From assembly GCA_950097015.1 (NCBI GenBank), contig CATNEN010000039.1:124001-188000 (forward strand): DNA of 64,000 nt, given 5' to 3'. Position 1 is the stretch's first letter. Every line of letters starts with the position of its first letter. The notes below the pieces were generated by a model. That model was not told the origin of the DNA and did no database searches. It worked only from the letters and a program-made list of their open reading frames with translations. The DNA comes from Macrostomum hystrix. Taxonomy: Eukaryota > Platyhelminthes > Macrostomidae. Positions 31,320 through 42,674 of the stretch are shown here, piece after piece. Both the position numbers and the translations under genes were made by a program.

Positions 31320-31730
31320 TTATTCTTATATATCTGAGGACTGGAACTAAAATCAAAATCAATAAATTGGCAAAGGATCTGGAACTACGAGTAAAATAAC
31401 GTTGGAAGGGGTATCGGGGAGTATGACTGAAATATTGATTTTGAAACTGGCAACGGAACTGGAACTAAACTAATATTGGAGGGTATCGGGAGTATGACTA
31501 AATATTGATTTTAAAACTGGCAAAGGAACTATAACTAAACTAATATTGGAAAGGTATCGGGAGTATGACTGAAATATTGATTTTAAAACTGGCAAAGGAA
31601 CTATAACTAAACTAATATTGGAAAGGTATCGGGAGTATGACTAAAATATTTATTTTTAAACTAGCAACTGGAACTAAGAAAATCTTGGAAAGGGTATAGA
31701 GAGAATGACCAAAAGGTTAAATTTTGAAAC
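31320..31730. repeat. About 72-bp tandem repeat, five to six copies
   Basis: Unit GAACTATAACTAAACTAATA, TTGGAAAGGTATCGGGAGTA, TGACTGAAATATTGATTTTA and AAACTGGCAAAG, with diverged edge copies. Lies just upstream of the receptor first exon. Confidence 0.85.
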
Positions 31731-31739
31731 CGCCATCGG

Positions 31740-33200
31740 AAACTACACAAGCATGGAACTATAAGAGTTACGATATACGAGCGAACTCAACTAGAAACTG
31801 TTAAGAAACTGAGCCCAAACTAACCCTTACTTACTGATATTAAGAAGCATTTCTGTTGAATAAGCAATATATTGTTTAACAACAAGGATTGATAATCATA
31901 TGCTGTTTCACAATGAGACACAATGGTTGATGCAACTTTTTACTCTCACGAGAAGTAAAAACTATTCATTCGAAAATAATTCAGCGCATGCAGTTAATAC
32001 GGCATCATGAGGCATGTATAGGCACAGTTGAACACGAAGGCCTTGTCCATACACTCTTAATGGTTTGCATTGGAAGGTCTCAAGACTCTGGGCAAACTGA
32101 TTAATTGTAACATGGTAATTATACACTATAGTTACATAATAAGTGGAATATTTTAGTAGAATTATGAAAAGCTTGTACAAATTACATGCGCAAAATTTTA
32201 GGTAGCCCAGAAAAATTAGAGACATCTAGAAAAATAGGCATTTTCAAGATTGAATGAAAAAAACGAGAGAAGCGAAAACATTGCGATTGAGAAAAGCAAT
32301 TAAAGCATAATAAAATGCCATTAAAAGTTAACTGAAATCAGCGGTGCAGAAAATATTTATGGGGGTTTAGCCTAGTGGCTTGAGTGTCGCTCTCACGATT
32401 TAAAGGTCGGGGTTGGATTTCCGACTCCACTAGAACTATTTGTAACTTTTAGCAAGATGTTTAACTCTGAATTGCTTCAGTAAACCCAGCTGTTAAACGC
32501 GTACCAGCATTATTTGTGTACTGAATTGTTGTATGCAGACTTAAGATGCGCCGCAAGTCACTAGCTGTGTGACTTTGCAACAGCTATAAAAGCTTTAATT
32601 GTTCACAATGCCATCAAATGACTTGTTTATTTTTCTGTGATGCGCAAATGAATGACCATAAAAAATAATGCACGATCCTACTTAGACTTCGTTTGATGGC
32701 TGTGTGAACGAGCGGAAATACGGAAAACTATTTTTACAGTCAGTAAATGATTTCATGTGAAAAAAATGCAGATTTGCGTGGCGATTACAGGCCCTGCCAA
32801 GAAACGTGTACTCAGCTCAGTCCTTAAAAATGCCAAGATGATGCGTTAGAAAGGCAAAACTATTCAGCTAATGTACATTAGATTTCTCAGCACGGAAGTT
32901 AACATGTAGCTTTCTATTTATGGTATTTAACAAGAGATGAGCTTAATGGGTGAATATTGTTAATTTCTAAGCACTTCCTATGTGATTGAAATAATAATAT
33001 ATATGTTACTGCGTATCGAAGCTCATCGATCAATTCGCATAACTAAAACCATTCACAACTTAAATAATCACAACTGGCTGTTTCGCTGTCAACTTAAAAG
33101 GTAGTTAATACAAAGAGTATGAACAGTGGAGCCAACATGTTCGCATAGGGAGCAAGCACAGGTAAGGAAGGCAGAACTTGTCGGTAAATAAATTCTACGA
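31740..33200. other. Intergenic AT-rich DNA between the receptor and zinc-finger genes
   Basis: Apart from the SINE-like segment at 32359-32590 I see no gene or repeat. The promoter of the receptor gene presumably lies in the 31.2-32 kb part. Confidence 0.45.
32359..32590 (+). mobile_element. tRNA-derived SINE with a conserved-type central domain
   Basis: The head GGGGGTTTAGCCTAGTGG, box A-like, and GGGGTTGGATTTCC, box B-like, form a tRNA-related start. It is followed by AGCAAGATGTTTAACTC, TTGCTTCAGTAAACCCAGCT and GTTAAACGCGTACC. This order (AGCAAG-TTTAAC, TTGCTNCAGTA, CCCAGCTG, GGTAC-like) resembles the central domain shared by several metazoan SINE families. No clear tail or target duplication is visible, so the end is approximate and the copy is old. 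Confidence 0.6.
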
Positions 33201-33203
33201 CGT

Positions 33204-33509
33204 ATGGCGGGCTCTCTTTTGCGGTGGCTCACCGCGACAGCCAGGCTGATCCGCAGCCGCCACTTCGGCGGGACTAAGTCGCTTCAAGCGGACCAAGCAC
33301 TCTCGGGTGTGCGACCGGACAAGATGGCAAGTGAGCGGCAGGCCTACCTGGAAAGTCTCCTGACAAACGGCGCACCTGAGGCAATTGAGTTAAAAAGGAT
33401 AATTGGATCATTGTTGTCTACAAGCATGGCCTCGTCAACAGAAGCTCAAGGTTCAAGCACCATGCAAAAACGCTTCTTACCGCTCTCTCTCCGTAGCATG
33501 CTCTCTTAG
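33204..33509 (+). CDS. Small open frame, possible exon or short gene, unrecognised
   Basis: A 101-codon frame starting MAGSLLRWLTATARLIRSRH, which looks like a basic amphipathic mitochondrial presequence, followed by ASERQAYLESLLTNGAPEAI and a Ser-rich end. It runs tail to tail into the 3' end of the zinc-finger gene and overlaps it by about 30 bp. A potential donor (GCAA then GTGAGC near 33330) could make it a first exon. No domain is recognised and no downstream exon was found, so it may be spurious. Confidence 0.3.
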   Translation: MAGSLLRWLTATARLIRSRHFGGTKSLQADQALSGVRPDKMASERQAYLESLLTNGAPEAIELKRIIGSLLSTSMASSTEAQGSSTMQKRFLPLSLRSMLS

Positions 33510-36500
33510 CAAGTGTGCCACCCAAGCCTCTTTAGTGGGTAGAAGTACAGCAGCGCCACCATTACAGCAGCGGTGACAGCGATAGCTGTGGTTCTCAGTT
33601 AGCATGTGGTCGCGCAGTTGCATATCAGTTGCGAAACAACGACAGCAAGCCGGACAATCACGCGGCGCTCGACCGACTCCTGGGCGGGGTGCAAGCGAAA
33701 CGGTGCCACTTGGGCCAAGCGAGACGACCAGGCCATGGCCAGAGGCCAGATGCCGCAGCAGTTGTCCAGTCGCGCCAGCTGAGGCAACGCACACTGGACA
33801 CACACCTCGGGAGATGAGCGAGCGCAACTCGCGCGGATGCCGTTCAACCAGATGGCCCAGCAGACAGTGCTGAGCCAAGTCGAAGGGCCGCTGGCAGAAG
33901 GCGCACAACCGACCGATTGGGCAGCCGACGCCACCTCCGCCCAGCCTGTGCACCTCGAGGCCGTACCGTGTGACGAATCCCCGGCCGCAGTCGGGACAAG
34001 CGGCACCGCAGCCGTTAGTTATAGAAGCAGCAACTCTGTGCATAAGCTGCTGCTGCTGCTGCTTCTGCTTGTTACCGTCGCAACAACCTAAGGCGTCGGG
34101 ATGAGCAGCAGCCAGGTGAGCAGCCAGGGCGGAAGCGTTGTTGCATAAGCCGTTGCACAGCTCACAGTGGACGACAATGCGCGGTACCTGATGGCCTAGG
34201 GCAGCGGCCTTGACGGGGCCACAGATGCGCAGCGGGGCGGCCACACGTGGAGTGAATGAGCCGAGCGGGGCTGGCCTGCGCATGGAAGCAATTTTACTAT
34301 AAATATAAATAATACCGACAATGATGAATGTTAATCATCAGTCATATATGCTGCTTTTTCATATCGGATCTTCTGAGTTGCACTGTCATCAGTTATATGG
34401 TTTAGTAAAAAAGGAAAAAAATCCTCTAGCAAACGGGGGTCAGTCATTAATACAACCACAAGTGCACGCAGCCGGTAATTAAGAGACAGCACAGAAATTT
34501 ACCACCGCCTAAACCCGTTAGCACTAACGGAGTCCGTTTGAAAATGTACAACTTTTCATTTAATATATATACATACTTGATACTTGATAGCAGCACCAAA
34601 AAAAGGAGTGATTCATAACTTACACTGAGCATTTACACTGTGCATAAACTATCTAGAATTTCATCATTTCATTGTAGCCTAGTTTTTTCTAAAGCTATCG
34701 TTTGACAGCCAGACAAGCAAATGGCTGCTCCTCTGCCGCCTACCTAGAGCTGTACAAGCCATCAGGTCGCCCGATAGACTGTATCTGCAGCTGGTCCTGC
34801 CTGGCCTGCTGATGCGGAACAGCCTTTAGTTTCTCATCCGCACCAGCTACCGGGGTAACGGCTGTGGCAGCTAGCGCCGGGCTTGTGGCTTGGCACTGTC
34901 GGAAGCTGCCCTTCGGCATGACAATCTGGCGGCCACGAAAGGTGCCGGGAATGAGACGTCCGTGCAGCTCAGAGACGCCGAACTGTTGCAGACTGTCAAG
35001 CCGAAAGCAGCAGTTCAAATCAGTCGCGGGCTCTGGAACTAGTAGCGTCGGGTGCAGCTGCCAGCTGCCATCACCGGTGGCAGCAGCGGCAGCGGTGCAG
35101 ATCGGAAGGTGACGATAGAACACAGCCGGTGTTGCTGCACTGAAGAAGCAAAAACTGCAGGCGTAGGCAGATGGCTTGTCCTCGGGCATACCAACCAGAC
35201 AGTGCATTCGCCCCATGTGCTGCCTGCAGGTGTGACAGTACTTTTGGGTGAGTGTAACTGCAGTGCCCGCTGCAAAATTTAGATGCCACAACTCGTAGAA
35301 CCAGATTGCAAAATTAGTAACACTCAAATCCCAAGTCTAAGCCTAGCTATAAATGCCTTGCTGGTTTACACTACCTGAAAGCCTGCCCGTCGCGGGTACC
35401 GTATCGGTCCAACGCACATGAGTAGACGCCATCATCACTGAGGTGGCCCCTCTGGTAGTGTAACAAAACCGACAGTTCCGTGTCGCCTCGAAATGAGCAA
35501 GAGCGGCAGCGAAACCTAAACGGTGCCAGAAGGTGGTCCACGCAGGGCAGGCCGTCTGTCTGTGACTTGGACGTTCCGGTTGGCTCGTTTTCTGGATAGA
35601 TCGTCTGCACCAGGGCGAGCCCTGTGTCAAACAGGAAGCGAGCAGTTGGCCGTAGCTGCTCCAGGCCATTGCATCCTGTAGGCTCAGATGCCACTAGCTG
35701 CAGTCGCTTCTGGTGTGCGAATAAGTCGCCTACCCGGTGTGGCACCTGGCTGTAGCTTAGCACCACTCGCTCTTCATCGGGGCGCAGGGCTGCTTCGCCT
35801 TCAGTAAGAGCCGAATGACGCAATGGTACGATAGGCAATGCTGACTTCTGCGTATGTCGCAGAACTGAAGGTGGTGTATGTTGCAGAGGTGAAGGTGGAG
35901 GATCTTGAAGAGGTGAAGGTGGCGGATGTTGTAGAGGTGAAGGCGGCGGATGTTGCAGAGCTGAAAGTGGTGGATGGCGCATAGGTGAAGGTGGCAGATA
36001 ATGCAGAGATAAAGGTCGATGACGTTGATTTAAAGGACGCGAATAACGTGGATCAGAAGGCTGCGAATGATGCTGATGCAGAGATGAAGATAGATGATGT
36101 GGATGACGTGGATATGAAGGCTGTGGATCATGCAGAGATGAAGGCGGTGGATGACAAAGAGCCGAAGGAGATGGAATGCGCAGGTCTGAAGGTAGCGGAT
36201 GATGCATAGTTAAAGGCAGTGGATAACGCAGAGTTGAAGAAAGTGGGTTATGCAGAAATGAAGGCGGAAGATGTCGTAGGGATGAATGAAGGGGATGACG
36301 TGGATCTGAAGGCTGTTGATGATGCAGAGCTGAAGGCGACGGATAATTCCGACTTGAAGGAACCAGATTATGCATAGATGAAGGTGGATTATGCGGATCT
36401 AAAGTACATTGCAGCGGAGCCACTGAGGAACTGGTTGATACACCCGAGCACAAAGAACGTGAAGTCGTTGGTTGCATCGTGGATAAACCTTGATGCCTCG

Positions 36501-36714
36501 CCTTATGAAATAGCAAGTCCTCCACAGGAATTTGACGCTGGTAAGGCTGGTGCTGATAATACTGTTGATGGAAGCTCTGCTGTAATGCATGCTGCTGGGG
36601 CTCAGTAACAGCCATGCCAAAGAATGGGGGAGGCTCCTCTTTTTGTTGCTGTTTCTGCATAGCTGAACTGGCTTCGCTGACCTTAGAGGCACAAGAAGTT
36701 ACAGAAATTAACAA
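33477..36714 (-). CDS. Multi-C2H2 zinc-finger protein, three exons
   Basis: Exons on the minus strand: 36714-35375, 35223-34744 and 34275-33477, phase-compatible, 872 codons from the first Met (MQKQQQKEEPPPFFGMAV at 36659 is a second possible start, just after an AG). The N-terminal third is low-complexity His/Pro/Ser/Leu (HPPPSPLQ repeats). Then come zinc-finger pairs: FRCRSCSFRGDTELSVLLHY and YSCALDR...FRQHMGRMH, formed across the first junction, then YACSFCFFSAATPAVFYRH. The third exon has six more: VHCELCNGLCNN, ACPDCGRGFVTRYGLEVH, LCAFCQRPFDLAQH, GVCPVCVASAG, DCPACCRCFATDMQLRDH and YRCHRCCNGG. The irregular spacing resembles ADNP- or POGZ-like regulators more than KRAB-type arrays; no homeodomain is seen. 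Probably a nuclear DNA or chromatin binder. A donor GTAAGAA overlaps the stop, so a further 3' exon is possible. Confidence 0.75.
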
Positions 36715-36904
36715 GCAGACGACTGAAATTCAAAGGATGAGATCCAATATAGATTTATTGAATATTTGGTTCCCAGCAAGCTTTCACAAGATCTAATTTT
36801 TTTCACCTTACACCTGAAGGTAAGGGAAAGGTAAAGGAATGAGCTGCAACTATTTCAAATTACTATTTTTAGTAACCAATAAATTCGTAATGTTTATCTG
36901 AATA

Positions 36905-37200
36905 CAAGCTTTAAGGCGGCAGATGAAGCAGAGATAAAGATGGATGACGTGGATTAAAAGGACGGGAATAAAGTGTGCGAATTCGCAGAAGTCTGCGAAT
37001 GATGCTGATGCAGAGATGAAGGCGGTGGATGATAAAGAGCCGAGGGAGGAAAACAGCGCAGGTCTGGAGGTAGCCGATGACACAGATCAAAAGGCAGCGG
37101 ATAATGCAGAGCGAAACGCAGTGGATAATGCAGAGTTACAGGTAGTGGGTTATGCAGAGATGAAAATGAAGATGACAGATATTGCACAGATGAATGAAGA
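36905..37200. repeat. Decayed duplicate of the low-complexity part of the zinc-finger gene
   Basis: This stretch matches 35985-36260, in the first exon of the zinc-finger gene, in word order and orientation (GCAGAGATAAAG-ATGACG, AATGATGCTGATGCAGAGAT, GTGGATGATAAAGAGCCGA). On the minus strand it still partly reads HPPPSSLHQHHSQ. It lies about 200 bp upstream of that exon and is out of frame, so it is a local duplication that is no longer coding. Confidence 0.7.
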
Positions 37201-38765
37201 AGATGACGATATGAAGGGAATGAAAGGGATTATATACATACTAAAATATAGATGACATGATAACACATAGCATTAATAACAAAAAAAATTTGTTTTTTTA
37301 TCTGCTGTTTTGTCTAAGAAATAGCATAAATACAGTGAACTATAAAGGAAAGAACTGTTAACATTTTTCTTGTGATATTCAAATAAAAATTAAAGTGTTC
37401 CTTAGTTCCTTACAAAAAACTGGAGATGAATACAAAAAAATTCAAGAGAGAAAGAGACAAAAACAGAAGCATTGATGTACATATACTTAAGATCAATGGT
37501 AACACTTTGGAAAGCCTGTAAAAGTTCCCAGAAATACTTTTTGCAATGAGTAATTGGCCAGAATAAGTAAATACACTACAATACATCTAAAAATCCTACC
37601 TACTTAATACTATTTGTAAAATATTTAATATAGAATGATAATACATTCAAACATACAGAAAACTTATTACAATTAATTTTATAATAAACAATCATACATG
37701 CGCAACCTCCCAAATCTTAGCCGGCCGTGCGACTTAGTTTTTGCTCTCATTTGCGACTTAGTTTGTTTCATTGCTCTATTTACGACTTAGTTTGCTCTCA
37801 TTTGCTCTCTTTTTCTCTCCCCTTTTTCCTTTTTTTCACGCCTTCCTTTTTTGTCCCTTGGTCCCCCCTTTGATTTTTTTGCGCTTGGTTGATTGGTTTT
37901 TGCGACTTACCTTGCTTGGCCCTCGTTTCACCCGGCCGGTTCGGCTGGGTCGGCCGGGTGTTGCGCATTTATGATAAACAATTCTAAGAACAACTTTGTT
38001 TAAAATTCATCAATGAATAATTGTAATGAGATCCTATCACAAAAGTAGTAAAATAAGTGAAAAAAATTCATAAACTCAAAAAAGAAAACTGCCCTACATG
38101 TTTTGAACCAAAATACACTTCATAAATATGGTGCCAAAGAATAAAAAACTTTACTATATACTGTTTTTAAAGTGCAAGACTATATGAGTCACTCATCTGA
38201 GCTGATGTGCTATATAAAAAAATTATTGGCACTATACACTAAAAAAGTATACCGCTCCTGCAGATACAGTTGATACCCCAACAAATTGTTTTGACATTGT
38301 TTCTGACTATCGATGTGTATGTAAGTCAATTGTGCAATAAAAACACTCATCTTAAAGAACTGTTACATAAATTTTTAAAAAAGTAAAAAAAGACTTTAGC
38401 TCTGAATTATTCATCACTTTTATCCTCATTCTTGAGTTAATGCTGATTTCAGACCTTCCACTGATTGTCATGTGCGTTTTTTTAACTGTGCAAACGAGTT
38501 AACTTATCTTGTACTGTAAACTAAAAATACACAAGTTTCAGTGCCTCTTAAATTGCCTCTTAAATAACTTTAAGCTTAGTTACGCATTGTAAATCTTGTT
38601 TTTCATGTCTTCATCTTTAGGAATGCTATTTGTCACATGACAATTGCCTCAAGTGGATACTGCATTTTGACTTTTGCGAAAGCAAAAGAGCTGTGGTCCA
38701 TTACACTATAGATACCAAACACAATAAATCAGCACAGTGCTCATGTCTACAATCTATCTAATATT
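37200..38765. other. Gene-free AT-rich DNA with a pyrimidine-rich patch and hairpin
   Basis: No gene recognised. At 37735-37920 the strand is strongly C/T-rich with GCGACTTAGTTTG and TTTGCTCTC repeats. It ends in a GC-rich hairpin at 37929-37960 (CACCCGGCCG / CGGCCGGGTG). This may be the end of an unidentified element. Confidence 0.45.
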
Positions 38766-39460
38766 TTGGTGCCTAGATGTATTTATGCCACATGCCAACT
38801 TTATCTGCAGCAGATAGAAAAAGGCAAATGGGCTGATTCACCTCCTATGTTTGACATCATGGATGCCAGGCCACTGCCTGTGACCAGATCTGAAACCAAT
38901 GATAGATGCAATTGTAAGATATGCAGCACTGCTTGGTCCAGAGTCTATCCTGCAGCACCTAGTGTCCCTAAGCAATTGTTTGGGGGGCCAGGGCTATGTC
39001 TGCAGAAGTTGAAACTGTTGAGCCTAAAGCCACTAAGATATGTTCCTTCTGCATGAGCCCCATTGGAGAGAGTATTACACACATGTGTAACAGAAAAAGG
39101 AGGCTAGCAAATGCCAAGTCTTTGATTCAAGCAGCCTCCCTGAAGTTTTCCAAATAGTTTACATCCTCATTTGTTCAACAGAAGCCTTTGTCATCTGCCA
39201 CAGAATACTCTGTGGGGAGCGTCATCTAGCTGGCATTGATTGATGGGTGTCCAATGCAGTTGGCAGTGAATCCACAATCTGACATGCAAATGGCAGTCTT
39301 TATGGCAAAGGATATGTGCCATCTGCAGAGTGAATTAAGCTTGAGTTCATTCAAGATGAATATCATACTTTATAAGCCTCAACCTACAATTGGCACATTG
39401 AGTGTTCAGAGCAACATTTGGGAAAAAACTAATGGAAATGGATCATCTGCTAGATGACTT
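38766..39460 (+). pseudogene. Cys/His-rich frame, probably from an unidentified transposable element
   Basis: Broken plus-strand frames contain CNCKICSTAW (near 38910) and, one frame over near 39040, ICSFCMSPIGESITHMCNRK followed by RRLANAKSLIQAA. The pattern C-x-C-x2-C then C-x2-C-x4-G-x3-H-x-C with RR-x-N-x-K resembles cysteine-rich accessory proteins of animal transposons. I cannot name the family. At least two stops and a frame change interrupt it. Confidence 0.4.
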
Positions 39461-39544
39461 ATTTGAAGTGAAGCAGGTACCATTTATCCAAGAAAAAGGG
39501 AAAACTGTTTCTAGCTCAGAAATGGGCTGTGTTGTGTACTAATA

Positions 39545-40845
39545 TGAGGGCTGCTCAATAAGTTTATGGAAAAACATAGTTCTAGGCATTATTTTTAGGA
39601 GCTTTTTTAGGAAATGATTGGGAATATGTTGAGACAGTATGCCTAAAATTTCAGCTTGCTGCATTTCCATCACTTGCAAGAGAGCCCAGACTGACAAGAA
39701 CCAGGACCCACCTCCAAGCCTGACCTGGCGTGACAAGGGAGCCATGCTGCTGCTGCTTTTCCCTTGGGAAATTATCTATCCCAGTGCCTGCAGATGCTTC
39801 AAATGGCGCTTGGAAGTGAAGCCCCAAGTTTTGTACAAGTGGCACGCTTGTTTTCAGACTGGTGCATTCAGTCTTGATGATGATCCACGCGAAGGATGTC
39901 CGAATTCAGCAATCAGCCATCACGCCTACAACTGTGGCTGCCACCAGGCGTCTGCTTGACAAAGACAGACATGTGACCACTTGTGAGCTCATGCAGAATG
40001 TGGGGGTGTCAGATGGCACCATGAATTCCATTCTGCACAATCGACTTGGCATATGCAAGCTGTACGCCAGATGGGTACCCCATTAGCTAACTGCCAAGCA
40101 CAGGGCAGCCCAAGTCAGTTTCTGCCAGTCTACGCTGTGTCAGTTCAACACAGGAGCCTCATTGCTGGTGTCCAATGTGCTAACAGGTGACGAAACCTAG
40201 ATCTACTTTTACGATCTAGAAACTAAAGCTCAGAGTTGGCAATGGGTTGCTGATGGTAAAGAAGTGATAGTGAAATTCGCACAATAATGCAGTGTTGAGA
40301 GAGTGATAGTCACAGTTTTCTTCTGTCACTGTGGTATTCTGCCGCCTGTGGTGCTGGACAAGGCTGCCACAGTGACAGCAGAGTGGTACACAACCAGATG
40401 CCTCACTGAAGTGCTGCGATTGCTTTACAAACAGCAGCCAAAGACCAGAGATTGGCACATCATCCTGCACCTTGATAACGCACTGGCACACAAGGCCCAA
40501 GTGACGTCAGAGTTTTTGTTGGTGACAAACCTATTGTGCATCCGCCATATTTACCTGATCAGGTGCCTTGTGATTTCTTCCTCTTTCCAAAATTAAGCGC
40601 AATTTGAAAACGAGGTGTTTTTACACCCAGGAGGAGTTGCTGAATGTGATGGAAGGCAAATTGGCAAAAATCAACAGAGACCATTTAAAGGGCATGTTTT
40701 TCTGTGTGGTTTAACAGGATGAAAAAGTGCTTGGATTGTGATGGCAGATATTTTGAGAAGTGTTAAGATCTCTGTCTAGTAAAATTTCATGCTAGTTTGA
40801 TATGCTAAAATATGTTTTTTCTGGAACCTTATTGAGCAGCCCTTG
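39545..40845 (+). mobile_element. Full-length but mutated mariner (1.3 kb)
   Basis: The inverted ends share AGGGCTGCTCAATAAG and sit inside TA (39543-39544 and 40846-40847). The length of 1301 bp is normal for mariner. The transposase is spread over frames on the plus strand: WHACFQTGAFSLDDDPREG; TTVAATRRLLDKDRHVTTCE and VGVSDGTMNSILHNRLGI; then LTGDET with the following Trp codon now a stop (40198-40200); HLDNALAHKA; and PPYLPDQVPCDFFLFPKLKR. Spacing between the second and third aspartate is 34, the DD34D type. Several stops and shifts make it inactive. Its ends differ from the other two mariners in this window, so three lineages are present. Confidence 0.9.
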
Positions 40846-41232
40846 TATTGTCAGTATATGACAACAGTTGGTACTAGCGTATACCATTCTGCTGGGGCAC
40901 TTGATCCTGAATTGCCAGCTCAGAGATTTGGACTCAACTATACTTAATCAATCAGCAATTCAAAAAACACTGAGTGCATTGTCTTGTTATCCTGGGCATA
41001 ACTGCTAACACAAGGTGCCTGGTTTACAACATGCAATGTTGTAATGAGAATCATGGGCCTAGAAACTTTATAGGCAATGCAAGCTATAAGCTGCTTTGAA
41101 GTTTAAACCTTGTCTCAATGTGCCCATTGGCAGCACCGCCATTTGTTGCTGCACTATGGGCCTTGAACTTTGCACAGATTTTTCCACCAAATAGTATATC
41201 TTGTTTTGGTGAAGGGTGAAAATAAATAGTTA

Positions 41233-41875
41233 GGGTAATGTATCATCAACCGAACAATGTATCTTCAAAACCGAACAAGAATTTTGACTCCTTCCTTGGT
41301 CTTGTGCAAGATAGAAAAAAGCTATTGTGTTTCACAGAACAACTAATTTGAAAGTTGAAGAAATTATCTTCAAGCTGAGGCATGATGTGCAATGAAGCAT
41401 TAAGAGGAAAGAAAGATATTGATGTTTCAGTAGAATTTTTGATTGCAAAAGCATACTTTTTAACAACATTTTTTCAGTATGTACTTTAGACTAAGATTGT
41501 ATGTGGTTGCTTGCCAATTAAATGACCATAAATGTAGTTATTTATAGAGCATGAAAAATGCTTTCAAATGACATAATTCATGATAGTTAACTCCTTAAAA
41601 TAAGATTAAACCACTCACTCAAATTTTAAAACCAAACATCAAATTCTCTGTTTGGTTTGAAGATACATGAAAATCATTGTTCGGTTTTAGAAAAAAAGCA
41701 GGAATAACTTTTTTTCTATTTGATAAAATAGCAAAAGCAGATACTTTTTAGAAAGATGTAACTGTTTTCTATAACTTGGCTTTTGATTTATCATCATATC
41801 TTAAATAGAAAATCTGTAGCTTAGGTTTGAAGTTAAAAAAATACACATTCTTGTTTGGTTGATGATACATTACCC
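41233..41875. mobile_element. MITE with GGGTAATGTATCATCAAC inverted ends
   Basis: The ends GGGTAATGTATCATCAACC and its inverse match over about 25 bp and are flanked by TA on both sides (41231-41232 and 41876-41877). The 643-bp interior has no coding capacity and a second internal inverted pair near 41265 and 41680 (CCGAACAA / TTGTTCGG). The TA duplication suggests a Tc1/mariner-type parent. Confidence 0.78.
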
Positions 41876-42240
41876 TAGTGCTAGCAAATGTTGATAATAT
41901 TTAATAACATACATAATGCATTGTGTGTGAAATTGAAGTTATGGCATAGAGAATGTTTTAGGTATTAATATTTTATGGTAATCAACAGACAAAGCTTGAC
42001 ATATTTTCAGTAAGCTATAACAACTTTTATACACTTTTACTGTTATGTCAAAAAAATTATTGTGTTAAATTTTGATTTTGATAGAATGAGTCACTAGGCA
42101 TTGAGTCAACCCTATTGTGCAGCTGTTATACTGCTAGACTTATTCAAAAGCCATCTAGATGACTTGGGACCATACCACATACACCTACATGTGGTATAAT
42201 TTTAAAGGAAAATAATGCATTGAACTAGACAAAAGTCAAT

Positions 42241-42666
42241 GGTACCTGGACACTTCGTCATCTTACAACTTCGTCATCCAGATGACGATCTGTCTAATAT
42301 CTCAGAGGGGGGATTACGAAGAGACTTAGACTAGTGGACACTTTGTCATCTATAAAACAAAAGTTTTCAAAGTTAGAACAGATCGAACCACCCCTCCCCA
42401 CCTCCTCACATCGTGTTGGCACCTATCTTTCAACTCTTATAATGAAATCAGATTTGACACCTCTTTTTGACAATTTAGAGTGTGAAGTGTGTTCACACCT
42501 CTGCCCCACCACCCCACCCTCACTTTATTGATGACGAACTTGATTGCTTGTTATTAGTAGATGACGAACTGACCAAACTTTAAAGCATGCCAATTGGCTG
42601 GATGACGAAGTATCCTACCTTCCAAGTGGATGACGAAGTTGTAAGATGACGAAGTGTCTAGGATCC
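42241..42666. mobile_element. Foldback MITE built on GATGACGAAG repeats, 8-bp target duplication
   Basis: The ends GGTACCTGGACACTTCGTCA and inverse GGATCCTAGACACTTCGTCA continue into a shared TCTTACAACTTCGTCATCC, giving about 39 bp of inverted terminus. AAGTCAAT flanks both sides (42233-42240 and 42667-42674). The word GATGACGA(A) recurs at least six times inside. No coding capacity. An 8-bp duplication fits hAT-type mobilisation, but the terminus is not the usual hAT one. Confidence 0.82.
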
Positions 42667-42674
42667 AAGTCAAT

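Noticed and set aside
34740-35327. Full open frame as zinc-finger exon 2 starting with MSVTNFAIWFYELWHLNF
   Set aside because: The 5' part would be out of phase with exon 1. Using the acceptor at 35224-35225 fits phase 2 and completes a zinc finger (FRQHMGRMH) across the junction.
35985-36608. Plus-strand frames rich in Lys/Asp/Ala over the zinc-finger gene
   Set aside because: Antisense shadow of the His/Pro/Ser repeat; the minus-strand frame continues into real zinc fingers across phase-matched introns.
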